Source of the DNA: Streptomonospora mangrovi
Lineage (GTDB): Bacteria; Actinomycetota; Actinomycetes; Streptosporangiales; Streptosporangiaceae
Length of the DNA stretch: 64,000 nt
Direction: 5' to 3'
Assembly: GCF_027604915.1 (NCBI RefSeq)
Contig: NZ_JAJAQC010000042.1
Span: 1 to 64,000 of the forward strand
Made by a program: the position numbers and the translations under genes
Shown: one piece after another, positions 1 through 7,920 of the stretch
Position numbering within the stretch: the stretch's first letter is position 1
How the letters are laid out: each line of letters begins with the position of its first letter
Notes under the pieces: model-generated
The model's database searches: none
Seen by the model: only the letters and a program-made list of their open reading frames with translations
What the model was told of the DNA's origin: nothing

Positions 1-2
1 GG

Positions 3-389
3 TGGGACGCCCCGCCCGACCCCGCGCCGCCGGCGCCGCCGTCCCGGCCCGAGCCCGACCCCGCCTCCGGCGCGCCCGCCGGCCCCGCGGCCGCCCAGCG
101 CCCGCCCGGGCCGCCCGCCGCGCCGCACCAGCAGGAGCCGCCGCCCGACCCCTACGAGGACTCCGCCGCCCCGCCGCCCGACGACTCCGACTTCGGCGGC
201 GCGCCCGCCGGGTCCCGGTCGGCTCCGGCCGCGAACCGCCCGGCCGCGCCCGCCTCGGCCGCGCAGGCGGCGCCGCCGCCTCCCGACGACCCCGCCGGGG
301 CGGCCGGGCGCGCCGTCTCCGGCTTCGCGCTGATCGAAACCGAACTGGGCGGCAAGATCATCAACGAGATCGACCACACCGCGCCCTGA
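3..389 (+). CDS. dnaX: DNA polymerase III subunit gamma/tau, C-terminal end (partial)
   Basis: The reading frame is open from the window edge to TGA at 387-389 and encodes about 128 residues. They form a Pro/Ala/Glu/Asp-rich disordered stretch ending in a short ordered tail (FALIETELGGKIINEID). Actinobacterial DnaX proteins typically end in such a low-complexity region with a terminal IExELGGxII-like motif, and dnaX normally precedes ybaB and recR, as here. The ATPase clamp-loader domain lies outside the window. The assignment rests on tail and context, not on a catalytic domain. Confidence 0.8.
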   Translation, partial: WDAPPDPAPPAPPSRPEPDPASGAPAGPAAAQRPPGPPAAPHQQEPPPDPYEDSAAPPPDDSDFGGAPAGSRSAPAANRPAAPASAAQAAPPPPDDPAGAAGRAVSGFALIETELGGKIINEIDHTAP

Positions 390-425
390 CCCGCCCCGGC
401 CCACCGGACGCGCCGGCGGCGCTGT

Positions 426-456
426 CGACACGCCGACACGGTGACAGGCCGACACG
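426..456. repeat. Short direct repeat CGACACG (three copies) between dnaX and ybaB
   Basis: CGACACG occurs at 426-432, 434-440 and 450-456, followed by related CACGGCGACA-type sequence to about 500. No gene or RNA structure is evident in 390-613. It may be drift in a GC-rich spacer or a protein-binding cluster. Confidence 0.4.
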
Positions 457-613
457 GCTACACGGCGACATGTCCGCACGGGGACACGCCGCCCCGTGCC
501 GCCCCCGGCCGTGGCCCGCCGGTGTCCGCCGCGCGCGAAAGCCGCGTCGGCGGCCGGGTCCGCCGCGAGCGGATACGCTCGCAGAGACGGACACGCAGGC
601 AAGGAGAATCGCA

Positions 614-979
614 GTGAACCCTGGCGGCGGAATGGACATGCAGGCCCTGTTGCAGCAGGCCCAGCAGATGCAGCAGCAGCTCATGGAGGCCCAGCAGCAG
701 CTCGACGAGGCCCAGGTCGAGGGCACCTCCGGCGGCGGTCTGGTCAAGGTCACCGTCAACGGCCGCGGCGCGGTCGAGGAGATCGTCATCGACCCCCGCG
801 CGATCGACCCCGCCGACCCCGAGGACACCGCGCAGACGGTCGCCGATCTCGTGCTGGCCGCCATCCGCGACGCCGAGTCCTCGGTCGAGGAGCTTCAGCA
901 GGAGAAGATGGGCCCGCTGGCCGAGGGCCTGGGCGGCGGCATGCCCGGCGGCGGCATGCCGGGTCTGCCGGGCTTCTAG
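614..979 (+). CDS. YbaB/EbfC family nucleoid-associated protein
   Basis: The product has 121 residues. The GTG start at 614 has AAGGAG at 601-606, seven bases upstream. It begins with a Gly-rich N-terminus, then a Gln-rich helical segment with repeated MQQQL/QQQL runs (coiled-coil dimerisation helix). A central beta region (GGGLVKVTVNGRG) follows, then EEIVIDPRAIDP, and the tail is Gly/Met/Pro-rich. This is the classic YbaB arrangement: a tweezer-like DNA-binding dimer with no enzymatic activity. It lies between dnaX and recR, its usual neighbours in recombination/replication clusters. Length and motif order match the family well. Confidence 0.95.
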   Translation: MNPGGGMDMQALLQQAQQMQQQLMEAQQQLDEAQVEGTSGGGLVKVTVNGRGAVEEIVIDPRAIDPADPEDTAQTVADLVLAAIRDAESSVEELQQEKMGPLAEGLGGGMPGGGMPGLPGF

Positions 980-994
980 CCTCCCGCCCGCGCC

Positions 995-1029
995 GCCGGC
1001 CCCGCCCCCGACCGGCGGGGCGGGCCGGC
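995..1029. terminator. GC-rich hairpin between convergent genes
   Basis: GCCGGCCCCGCCCC (995-1008) is nearly complementary to GGGGCGGGCCGGC (1017-1029), with one bulged C. It sits between the ends of ybaB (+) and the DUF6882-like gene (-) and could serve both. There is no U-tract, as is usual in actinomycetes. Confidence 0.55.
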
Positions 1030-1045
1030 GGCGCGCGGCGCGGGG

Positions 1046-1771
1046 TCAGCTCTTGGCGTTCTGCACCGACAGGTGCGCCAGCGCCCCGTGCTCGTTGAAC
1101 TCCGCGGTCACCGCGCACTCCGGCCGCACGCCGCGCAGCGCGCGTTCGCCCGTGCGCTCCACCGTGAACCCGTGCCGCGCCAGGTAGCCGTGCACGGTCC
1201 CGGGCTGGTCGAAGGGGAAGATCTCGATGCCCTGCATGACCCGGCGGGGCAGGGTGACCATGTCGAACTCCGCGCGCGGGATCACGTCGTCCACCACCAT
1301 CATCGCGAACCGCGCGCCGGTGTCGGCGGTCACACTGGCGTAGCCGTAGCCCGACAGCGTGCCGGTGGCCGCCAGGCACAGCCGCTCGGCGGCCATGCGC
1401 GGGTCGGCGAAGTCGCCGAACTCCAGCCGGGGCGTCACCAGTTCGGGGATCTCGTACTGCTCGCCGAACTCCCGCAGCGCGATCGACGCCGCCAGCCGGG
1501 GCGAGCCCGGCGGGTGCATGTGCGGGTTGGCCCACGCCCACAGCCAGCTCCCGTCGGTGCCGAACGTCCCCAGCGGGGCCACCCGCACGGTCTTGTCGCC
1601 CTGGCGGAACGTGCTCGCCTCGACGTCGACGTGCCATTGGCCCGTGGGGTGGTGGGTGTTGTACGTCTCGGTCTGCTCCGCCGCCCAGGCGGCGTAGGCG
1701 GCGCCCGCCCGCTCCATGGCGGGGCTGAACCAGCGCCGGGGCTCCTGCGGGGGCTGCGTCGGCTCGGTCAT
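1046..1771 (-). CDS. DUF6882-like conserved protein
   Basis: A 241-residue protein starting at the ATG complementary to 1769-1771 ([11 protein letters not shown]). It has no signal peptide or membrane segment. It contains a [16 protein letters not shown] block typical of an actinobacterial family of unknown function (DUF6882), in which an N-terminal helix ([15 protein letters not shown]) precedes a Trp-rich beta region. The C-terminal half carries [15 protein letters not shown]. No catalytic signature is visible and no function is proposed. It is transcribed towards ybaB and divergently from recR; the DNA to 1965 would hold both promoters. Confidence 0.7.
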   Translation of the reverse strand: MTEPTQPPQEPRRWFSPAMERAGAAYAAWAAEQTETYNTHHPTGQWHVDVEASTFRQGDKTVRVAPLGTFGTDGSWLWAWANPHMHPPGSPRLAASIALREFGEQYEIPELVTPRLEFGDFADPRMAAERLCLAATGTLSGYGYASVTADTGARFAMMVVDDVIPRAEFDMVTLPRRVMQGIEIFPFDQPGTVHGYLARHGFTVERTGERALRGVRPECAVTAEFNEHGALAHLSVQNAKS

Positions 1772-1965
1772 GGTGGCCGTGGTCCCTTCTTCTGTGTCGT
1801 CCGTGTGCTCCGACGCCGCGCGGCGCCGCGCGGATCCCCCCGCGCGGACGCGATCCGGGCGGGCCGCGCCGGCGCTTTGCCCGGATCGGCCGGCCCGGGG
1901 TGGCGCCACCGCGCCCCCGACTCGGCTACGGTGGGAGGCGAATTGCGGACACACGTGGGTGGGCG

Positions 1966-2565
1966 ATGTACGAGGGCGCGGTCCAGAACCTGATCGACGA
2001 GTTGGGACGGTTGCCCGGCGTCGGTCCCAAGAGCGCGCAGCGGATCGCCTTCCACCTGCTCGCCGCCGAGACCGCCGACGTCAAACGCCTGGCCAACGCG
2101 CTGGTCGAGGTCAAGGAGCGGGTGCGGTTCTGCTCGGTGTGCGGCAACGTCGCCGAGGAGAGCGAGTGCCGCATCTGCCGCGACCCCCGCCGCGACACCG
2201 CCGTCATCTGCGTGGTCGAGGAGTCCAAGGACGTCGTCGCCATCGAGCGCACCCGGGAGTTCCGCGGCCGCTACCACGTGCTGGGCGGCGCCATCAGCCC
2301 GATCGAGGGCGTCGGCCCCGACGACCTCCGCATCAAGGAGCTGATGACCCGGCTCGCCGACGGCCAGATCACCGAGCTGATCCTGGCCACCGACCCCAAC
2401 CTCGAGGGCGAGGCCACCGCCACCTACCTCGCGCGCCTGGTCAAACCCATGGGGCTGAAAGTCACCCGGCTGGCGAGCGGCCTGCCCGTGGGCGGCGACC
2501 TGGAGTACGCCGACGAGGTCACCCTGGGCCGCGCCTTCGAGGGGCGCCGGAGTCTGGAGTTCTAG
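1966..2565 (+). CDS. recR: Recombination mediator protein RecR
   Basis: The product has 199 residues, the normal RecR length. The N-terminal helix-hairpin-helix is [22 protein letters not shown]4 zinc finger (CSVCGN...CRICRD, residues about 55-70) is followed by a Toprim domain ([14 protein letters not shown]...[13 protein letters not shown]). RecR works with RecO and RecF to load RecA at ssDNA gaps. The ATG at 1966 gives the canonical [13 protein letters not shown] start. The dnaX-ybaB-recR order is conserved across bacteria, although an opposite-strand DUF6882 gene interrupts it here. Confidence 0.97.
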   Translation: MYEGAVQNLIDELGRLPGVGPKSAQRIAFHLLAAETADVKRLANALVEVKERVRFCSVCGNVAEESECRICRDPRRDTAVICVVEESKDVVAIERTREFRGRYHVLGGAISPIEGVGPDDLRIKELMTRLADGQITELILATDPNLEGEATATYLARLVKPMGLKVTRLASGLPVGGDLEYADEVTLGRAFEGRRSLEF

Positions 2566-2801
2566 CTCCCGGCGTCCGCACCCGCCCGGCCGGGGGTTTC
2601 GGCCCCGTGACCGCCGCAGGCGGGACCGCCCGTCGGCGCGGGGAGGAGTACTTGGCCCCGATCGGGGTACACCCCCGCCTCGGTGCCGCCCTCACCCGCC
2701 CTCAGCGGCGCAGCGCCGCAGGTGAGACGGCGTCCCGACCGTTCCGCTGACTACACTTCCTAGTTGATTACCGTGATCCCAACCCCTCAGGAGCAACGAC
2801 C

Positions 2802-4073
2802 GTGGCTCTGATCGTGCAGAAGTACGGTGGGTCTTCCGTCGCCGACGCGGAGGCCATCAAGCGAGTGGCCCAACGGATCGTCGCTCAGAAAAAGGCGGGT
2901 TACGACGTGGTCGTCGTGGTCTCGGCCATGGGCGACACCACCGACGAACTCCTCGACCTCGCCGAGCAGGTCTCGCCGCTGCCCCCCGGGCGCGAGCTGG
3001 ACATGCTCCTTACCTCCGGTGAGCGGATCTCCATGGCGCTGGTGGCCATGGCGATCGGCAACCTCGGCTACGAGGCCCGCTCGTTCACCGGCTCCCAGGC
3101 CGGAGTGATCACCACCTCGCTCCACGGCAACGCCAAGATCATCGATGTCACGCCCGGACGCATCCAGGAGGCCCTGGACGAGGGCTCCATCTGCATCGTC
3201 GCCGGCTTCCAGGGCGTCTCCCAGGACAGCAAGGACATCACCACCCTGGGCCGCGGCGGCTCCGACACCACCGCCGTCGCCCTCGCCGCGGCGCTGAACG
3301 CCGACGCCTGCGAGATCTACAGCGACGTCGACGGCGTGTTCACCGCCGACCCGCGGATCGTGCCCACCGCCCGGCGCATCCCCAAGATCTCCTATGAGGA
3401 GATGCTGGAGATGGCCGCCAGCGGCACCAAGATCCTGCACCTGCGCTGCGTGGAGTACGCGCGGCGCTACGGAATCCCGCTGCATGTCCGCTCGTCGTTC
3501 AGTCAGAAGCCCGGAACCTGGGTCGTCTCGGAAGTTGAGGAAGCCGAAGGCATGGAACAACCGATCATCTCCGGAGTCGCGCACGACCGGAGCGAGGCCA
3601 AGATCACGGTCGTGGGCGTGCCCGACAAGGTGGGCGAGGCCGCGGCGATCTTCGCGGCGCTGGCCGACGCCGAGATCAACATCGACATGATCGTGCAGAA
3701 CGTGTCGGCGGCCTCCACCTCGCGCACCGACATCTCCTTCACGGTCCCCATGGACGCCGGCCAGACCGCGCTGGCCGCGCTGAAGAAGATCCAGGACGAC
3801 GTCGGCTTCGAGGCGCTGCGCTACGACGACCAGATCGGCAAGGTGTCGCTGGTGGGCGCGGGCATGCGCTCCTACCCCGGTGTCACCGCGCGGTTCTTCG
3901 ACGCGCTCGCCCGCTCGGGCACCAACATCGAGATGATCTCCACGTCGGAGATCCGCATCTCGGTCGTCGTGGAGCAGGACCAGATCGACACCGCGGTCGC
4001 CGCGGCCCACACCGAGTTCCAGTTGGACGCCGCCCAGGTCGAGGCGGTCGTGTACGGAGGTACCGGACGATGA
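2802..4073 (+). CDS. lysC: Aspartate kinase (alpha subunit, full length)
   Basis: A 423-residue aspartokinase that phosphorylates L-aspartate in the first step of Lys/Thr/Met and diaminopimelate synthesis. The GTG start at 2802 has AGGAG twelve bases ahead. The kinase motif KYGGSSVA (residues 7-14) opens the catalytic domain. [18 protein letters not shown] binds substrate and nucleotide. Two ACT domains occupy about 265-423 and, in related actinobacterial enzymes, give concerted Lys+Thr feedback inhibition. It overlaps asd by four bases (ATGA). An internal in-frame start at 3552 matches the beta-subunit start known from Corynebacterium. Confidence 0.97.
   Translation: MALIVQKYGGSSVADAEAIKRVAQRIVAQKKAGYDVVVVVSAMGDTTDELLDLAEQVSPLPPGRELDMLLTSGERISMALVAMAIGNLGYEARSFTGSQAGVITTSLHGNAKIIDVTPGRIQEALDEGSICIVAGFQGVSQDSKDITTLGRGGSDTTAVALAAALNADACEIYSDVDGVFTADPRIVPTARRIPKISYEEMLEMAASGTKILHLRCVEYARRYGIPLHVRSSFSQKPGTWVVSEVEEAEGMEQPIISGVAHDRSEAKITVVGVPDKVGEAAAIFAALADAEINIDMIVQNVSAASTSRTDISFTVPMDAGQTALAALKKIQDDVGFEALRYDDQIGKVSLVGAGMRSYPGVTARFFDALARSGTNIEMISTSEIRISVVVEQDQIDTAVAAAHTEFQLDAAQVEAVVYGGTGR
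3552..4073 (+). CDS. lysC: Aspartate kinase beta subunit (internal in-frame start within lysC)
   Basis: The ATG at 3552 (codon 251 of lysC) starts [20 protein letters not shown], aligning with the known beta-subunit start of Corynebacterium glutamicum LysC (MEEAVLTGVATDKSEAK...). GAGG and GAAGG purine runs lie just upstream as possible ribosome binding sites. The 173-residue product would consist only of the two ACT regulatory domains and form an alpha2beta2 enzyme. The internal initiation is inferred from homology and position. Confidence 0.7.
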   Translation: MEQPIISGVAHDRSEAKITVVGVPDKVGEAAAIFAALADAEINIDMIVQNVSAASTSRTDISFTVPMDAGQTALAALKKIQDDVGFEALRYDDQIGKVSLVGAGMRSYPGVTARFFDALARSGTNIEMISTSEIRISVVVEQDQIDTAVAAAHTEFQLDAAQVEAVVYGGTGR

Positions 4074-5131
4074 GCGAACGCCTTCCCACCCTGGCCGTCG
4101 TCGGCGCCACCGGCGCCGTCGGCACCGTCATGCTCGACATCCTCTCCACCCGCGAGAACGTCTGGGGCGAGATCCGCCTGGTCGCCTCGGCGCGCTCGGC
4201 CGGCAAGCGGCTGACCGTCCGCGGCGAGGAGGTCGAGGTCCAGGCGCTGGCGCCGGAGGTCTTCGACGGCGTCGACGTCGCCATGTTCGACGTCCCCGAC
4301 GAGGTCTCCAAGGAGTGGGCGCCCGTCGCCGCCGCGCGCGGCGCGGTGGCCGTGGACAACTCCGGCGCGTTCCGCATGGACCCCGACGTCCCGCTCGTGG
4401 TGCCCGAGGTCAACGCCGAGCAGGCCCGCAACCGCCCGCGCGGCATCATCAGCAACCCCAACTGCACCACCCTGTCGATGATCGTGGCCATGGGCGCGCT
4501 GCACCGCGCCTACGGCCTGACCGACCTCGTGGTGGCCTCCTACCAGGCCGCCTCCGGCGCCGGCCAGGAGGGCATCGACACCCTGCGCGACCAGATCGAG
4601 AAGGCGGCCGGCGACCGCACCCTGGGCACCCGGGCCGGCGACGTCCGCGCGGCGGTGGGCGAGCTGGGGCCGTTCCCGGCGCCGCTGGCCATGAACGTCG
4701 TGCCGTGGGCGGGCTCGCTGAAGGAGGACGGCTACGCCTCCGAGGAGCTGAAGGTCCGCAACGAGTCCCGCAAGATCCTCGGCCTGCCCGACCTGCGGGT
4801 CGCCGCCACGTGCGTGCGCGTGCCGGTGGTCACCACCCACTCCCTGGTGGTGCACGCCTCCTTCGCCGAGGAGGTCGACGCCCAGGCCGCCCGCGAGCTG
4901 CTGGCCTCGGCGCCGGGCGTGGTGGTCCAGGACGACCCCGCGCGCGGGGAGTTCCCCACGCCCGCCGACGTGGTGGGCACCGACCCCACCTGGGTGGGCC
5001 GCATCCGCCGGTCGATCGACGACCCGCGGTCGCTGGACCTGTTCCTGTGCGGCGACAACCTGCGCAAGGGCGCGGCGCTGAACACCGCGCAGATCGCCGA
5101 GCTGGTGGCCGCGGAGTTCACCGGCGCCTAG
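4070..5131 (+). CDS. asd: Aspartate-semialdehyde dehydrogenase
   Basis: A 353-residue NADP-dependent enzyme converting aspartyl-phosphate to aspartate semialdehyde, the step after LysC. The N-terminus has the Rossmann motif VVGATGAVG. The catalytic cysteine lies in SNPNCTT, and [12 protein letters not shown] follows in the catalytic domain. Its start ATG overlaps the lysC stop (ATGA), indicating translational coupling in a lysC-asd operon, the standard actinobacterial order. No anomalies are visible. Confidence 0.97.
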   Translation: MSERLPTLAVVGATGAVGTVMLDILSTRENVWGEIRLVASARSAGKRLTVRGEEVEVQALAPEVFDGVDVAMFDVPDEVSKEWAPVAAARGAVAVDNSGAFRMDPDVPLVVPEVNAEQARNRPRGIISNPNCTTLSMIVAMGALHRAYGLTDLVVASYQAASGAGQEGIDTLRDQIEKAAGDRTLGTRAGDVRAAVGELGPFPAPLAMNVVPWAGSLKEDGYASEELKVRNESRKILGLPDLRVAATCVRVPVVTTHSLVVHASFAEEVDAQAARELLASAPGVVVQDDPARGEFPTPADVVGTDPTWVGRIRRSIDDPRSLDLFLCGDNLRKGAALNTAQIAELVAAEFTGA

Positions 5132-5161
5132 CGGGCGCCCAGGCCCCGACCCCTCGGCCGT

Positions 5162-5189
5162 CCGGCCCCGCGCACCAGGCGCGGGCCGG
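5162..5189. terminator. Hairpin terminator between asd and the convergent gene
   Basis: CCGGCCCCGCGC (5162-5173) and GCGCGGGCCGG (5179-5189) form a GC-rich stem with a bulged C and a short loop, directly after asd and before the end of the opposite-strand gene. Confidence 0.6.
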
Positions 5190-5210
5190 GCGGCCGCCGC
5201 GTCGGCGGGC

Positions 5211-5603
5211 TCAGCCGCGCGCGGCCGGGCGGCGGCGGGGGCGCGCGCCGATCGCGTCGACGTCGCGGGTGGTCAGCGCCGTGGCCTCCGGCACGCCGGT
5301 GCGGCGCGCCGCGGCCAGCCGCTCCTTGACCTCGCGCAGGGTGCGGGGCCGCCAGCCGGGGCCGCCGCAGCAGGAGGAGTGGAAGGTCACCCCGGCTTCC
5401 AGCAGGAGGGTCAGCACGCGCCAGCCCTCGTCGTCGCCGGCGCGGGGGACCGCCAGGTCCTGGCCGGCGTCGACCATGGTCCGCCCGCAGCGGGGGCAGT
5501 CGGTGGTGCCGTCGGCGCGCACCGCGTCGGCCCGCCGCTTCACCGCGAAGCGGCACGGCGGGCACACGCGGTGCAGTCCCAGCACCGTGGATCGCTCGCA
5601 CAC
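5211..5603 (-). CDS. Small cysteine-rich conserved actinobacterial protein
   Basis: About 130 residues from a GTG start at 5603 (VCERSTVLGLHRVCPPC). It shows CPPC near the N-terminus and CPRCGRTMVDAG further on, a zinc-ribbon-like pair, then SSCCGGPGWRPRTLREVKERL at the C-terminus. Streptomyces homologues have the same CPPCRFxVK / CPRCGxxLxDAGxD / GPGWRPRTLRE layout and are sometimes annotated as a deoxyxylulose-5-phosphate synthase, which the length rules out. The function is unknown; a metal-binding regulatory or structural role is plausible. The exact start is uncertain. Confidence 0.65.
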   Translation of the reverse strand: MCERSTVLGLHRVCPPCRFAVKRRADAVRADGTTDCPRCGRTMVDAGQDLAVPRAGDDEGWRVLTLLLEAGVTFHSSCCGGPGWRPRTLREVKERLAAARRTGVPEATALTTRDVDAIGARPRRRPAARG

Positions 5604-5680
5604 ACCGCCAGGGTCGCACCGGCGCCCGGCTCGCGGCAAGTGAGCACAGGGGCCGGGCGCCGGGGCGGACCGCTGCGCCG

Positions 5681-6412
5681 CTACCGGGGCTTGCGCGGCG
5701 CGCGCGCCAGGCTGAGCCGGTAGAGCAGCCGGCAGTGGTCGACCGATCCCACCAGGTCGGAGGTCTCGACCGGGCGCCGGCCGCTGTAGTGGGTGCGCTC
5801 GACCACCAGCACCGGCAGTCCCGGCGCCAGGTGCAGCAGGCTGGACTCCGGTTCGCGCAGCGGGCGCACGCCGACCTCCTCGACCACGCGGTCGATGATG
5901 ACCCCGGCGGCGGCCAGCCGCTGGAGCACGCTGGTGCCGGGCTCGGAGTCGGCGGGGGTGCGCAGGGTGCCCTGGGTCAGCGCCGCCGGCTCCCACGCGG
6001 TGTGCAGGGCCACCGGCGCGCCGTCGGACATGCCCAGGCAGCGGGTGCGGAACACCCGCTCGCCGTCGCGCACGCCCAGCCGGCGCGCCACCGCGCCGCA
6101 CACCGCGTCGGTCTGGGTGCCCAGGTCGGAGCGCTCCAGCGGGTCCACACCGGAGCCGGAGGTGCGGTCGGTGCGGGAGAACCGGTGGATCTGGGGGACC
6201 GGGCGGACGTAGTAGCCCGAGCCGGGGCGGGCCTCGACCAGCCCCTCGCTGACCAGCAGCCGCAGGGCGTGCCGCGACACCTGCTCGCTGACGTCGTAGG
6301 TGCGGGCCAGCCGGGAGCGCGAGGGCAGCCGGGTGCCGGGTTCGAGTTCGCCGTTGAGGATGGGCCGGCGCAGCCGGTCGGCCACCCACAGGTAGCGGGG
6401 TCGCCCGTCCAT
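5681..6412 (-). CDS. GntR family transcriptional regulator (HutC/UTRA type)
   Basis: A 243-residue regulator. The N-terminal winged helix (residues about 5-72: YLWVADRLRRPI...SRLARTYDVSEQVSRHALRLL) is followed by GLVEARPGSGYYV. The UTRA-like ligand domain spans about 80-240, including RVFRTRCLGMSDGAPVALHTAW and LVVERTHYSGRRPVE. Such regulators bind small molecules and repress nearby transport or catabolic genes. The start lies two bases after the stop of the truncated S9 peptidase gene, so the two are probably co-transcribed. The ligand is unknown. Confidence 0.9.
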   Translation of the reverse strand: MDGRPRYLWVADRLRRPILNGELEPGTRLPSRSRLARTYDVSEQVSRHALRLLVSEGLVEARPGSGYYVRPVPQIHRFSRTDRTSGSGVDPLERSDLGTQTDAVCGAVARRLGVRDGERVFRTRCLGMSDGAPVALHTAWEPAALTQGTLRTPADSEPGTSVLQRLAAAGVIIDRVVEEVGVRPLREPESSLLHLAPGLPVLVVERTHYSGRRPVETSDLVGSVDHCRLLYRLSLARAPRKPR

Positions 6413-6414
6413 GG

Positions 6415-7011
6415 CTACGACGCTCCCGCTGCCGCGCCCTCCCCTGCGGTGACTCTCAGTGCGAAGTCGAGTTCGGCGGCCGTCTGGCGGATGCGCTCGT
6501 CGGCCACGGAGGATCCGTGGCCCGCGTCGAATCGGTACACCTCGTGCTCCTTGCCGAGCGCCGCCGGCCGCGCCAGGTAGGTGTCGACCTGGCGGATCGG
6601 GCAGCGGGGGTCGTTCTCGCCGGCCAGCACCAGCACCGGGGCGCGCACGTGTGCCGCGTAGGTGATGGGGGAGGAGCGGCGGTAGCGGTCGGGAACCTCG
6701 TCGGGGGCGCCGCCGGACAGGGCGCGGTCGAACGAGCGCAGCGCCTCGGTCTCGGGGGGCGGGTGGGCGGCGCTCGACCACGCGTACTCGACCGTGCCGT
6801 CGGGCCGCTCGGCGGCGGCCGACACCACGCCCTCGGTGCCGTGGTGGCGCTTGGTCACCTGCCGCCGCTCGCCGGTCGCGCGGCCCCGGGCGTACAGCTC
6901 CCAGGTACCGCGGACGTCGCTGCGGAACAGGGAGTGGTCCGGGGCCTCCCGGGCCCACGAGGGGAGACCGACCCTGCCCGCGCGAAACCGTTCCTGCCAA
7001 CGCTCACCCAT
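6415..7011 (-). pseudogene. Internally deleted S9 family peptidase (prolyl oligopeptidase-like) remnant
   Basis: A 198-residue frame starting at ATG 7011 (MGERWQERFRAGRVGLPSW). The first 80 residues match the N-terminal propeller start of S9 peptidases (RSDVRGTWELYARGRATGER). The last 95 match the C-terminal catalytic end: SPITYAAHVRAPVLVLAGENDPRCP carries the catalytic Asp, and DAGHGSSVADE carries the His. The propeller bulk and the GxSxGG nucleophile block, some 400 residues in full-length relatives, are missing without breaking the frame. It should be inactive as a peptidase. It abuts the GntR gene. Confidence 0.75.
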
Positions 7012-7124
7012 GATCTCCAGTAAAGCAGCGGAGTTCCCGGTCAGGGGCGTGAATCGACGAGTCGACAAGGCGGCGCGCGGGATCGGTCACGGTTCGGTCG
7101 CGCCCGGGGCGGGGCGGGCCGCGT

Positions 7125-7643
7125 TCAGCGCACCAGCACGGCGGCCGACGGCGTCATCGTCACCCCGTCGGCGGCCAGCAGCCGGCGGACCAGGTCGGGG
7201 TCGTAGTCGGCCACCCCGGCGTCGTTGAGGATGACCATATCGGTGGGATGGGGCAGGACCTCGCACCAGTGCACCTGGGCGACCCCGGCGACCTCGCGGA
7301 GGTCGGCGCGGAACCCGTCGGCGACCGCGCACGGGCGCAGCGCGCGGTAGACGTGGGTGCGCAGCCAGTAGGGCCCGGTCTCGGGGGAGATCCCGCGCAC
7401 GTCGTAGACCCCGGTGGGCGCCAGCGCGCCGGCCCGCACCCCGGCCTCCTCGGCGGCCGCGCGCCGGGCCGCCTGGTCGGTGCTCTCGTCGGCCTCCACG
7501 CCCCCGCCCGGCAGCAGCCAGTGCCCGGCGAACACCCCGCGCCGGCGCAGTACGAACGTGAACGTCCGCCCGGGACCCGGGACGATCGCCACGGCACCTC
7601 GAACCGGCTCCGCCCCGGCGGTGTGGGTGAATGCGGGAGTCAT
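7125..7643 (-). CDS. Nudix hydrolase
   Basis: A 172-residue protein from the ATG at 7643, with AAGGAGG eight bases upstream. The Nudix box spans GGGVEADE...RAAAEEAGV: Gly, the first Glu, Arg and the terminal EExGV fit the consensus, but the Glu after Arg is Ala (RA instead of RE). Family members hydrolyse nucleoside diphosphates linked to another moiety; the substrate is unknown. LRRRGVFAGHWLLPGGG places it with housecleaning or MutT-like enzymes. The altered residue usually helps hold the metal, so activity may be weak. Confidence 0.85.
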   Translation of the reverse strand: MTPAFTHTAGAEPVRGAVAIVPGPGRTFTFVLRRRGVFAGHWLLPGGGVEADESTDQAARRAAAEEAGVRAGALAPTGVYDVRGISPETGPYWLRTHVYRALRPCAVADGFRADLREVAGVAQVHWCEVLPHPTDMVILNDAGVADYDPDLVRRLLAADGVTMTPSAAVLVR

Positions 7644-7824
7644 CAGCGGTGCCTCCTTGGTTCCAGGCGGGGGCGTCCCCCCGGACACCGGGCCGCCGAC
7701 GGAGGAGGCCGCCGAGCCCGGTGCCGGAGCAGACGGGTCCAACAGCCTCGCGCATCCTCTCGCCCCAACGCCACCGACCAGCGAATACGGCGGTTCCGGT
7801 CACCACGTGCCCAGCCCGGCGAAC

Positions 7825-7840
7825 GGTTTCACGTGGAACC
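7825..7840. other. parS-like centromere site (ParB-binding)
   Basis: GGTTTCACGTGGAACC is a near-perfect palindrome around CACGTG. Its core GTTTCACGTGGAAC matches the bacterial parS consensus GTTTCACGTGAAAC at 13 of 14 positions. It lies in the gap upstream of the Nudix gene, not in a coding frame. Position near dnaX/recR, often origin-proximal in actinobacteria, fits parS clustering around oriC. Other CACGTG hexamers noticed in the window lack the flanking GTTT/AAAC. Confidence 0.6.
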
Positions 7841-7920
7841 ATGCCGGGCGCCGTGCCCTCCAACGCGCGGCGGCGCCCAACCCCCGGATAGGGGCGGGCG
7901 CCGCCGGTGGTGCCTCTGGG

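Noticed and set aside
2640-2801. Possible lysine riboswitch upstream of lysC
   Set aside because: No recognisable lysine aptamer; the 236-base gap is GC-rich with a plain promoter, and actinobacterial lysC is regulated by feedback inhibition.
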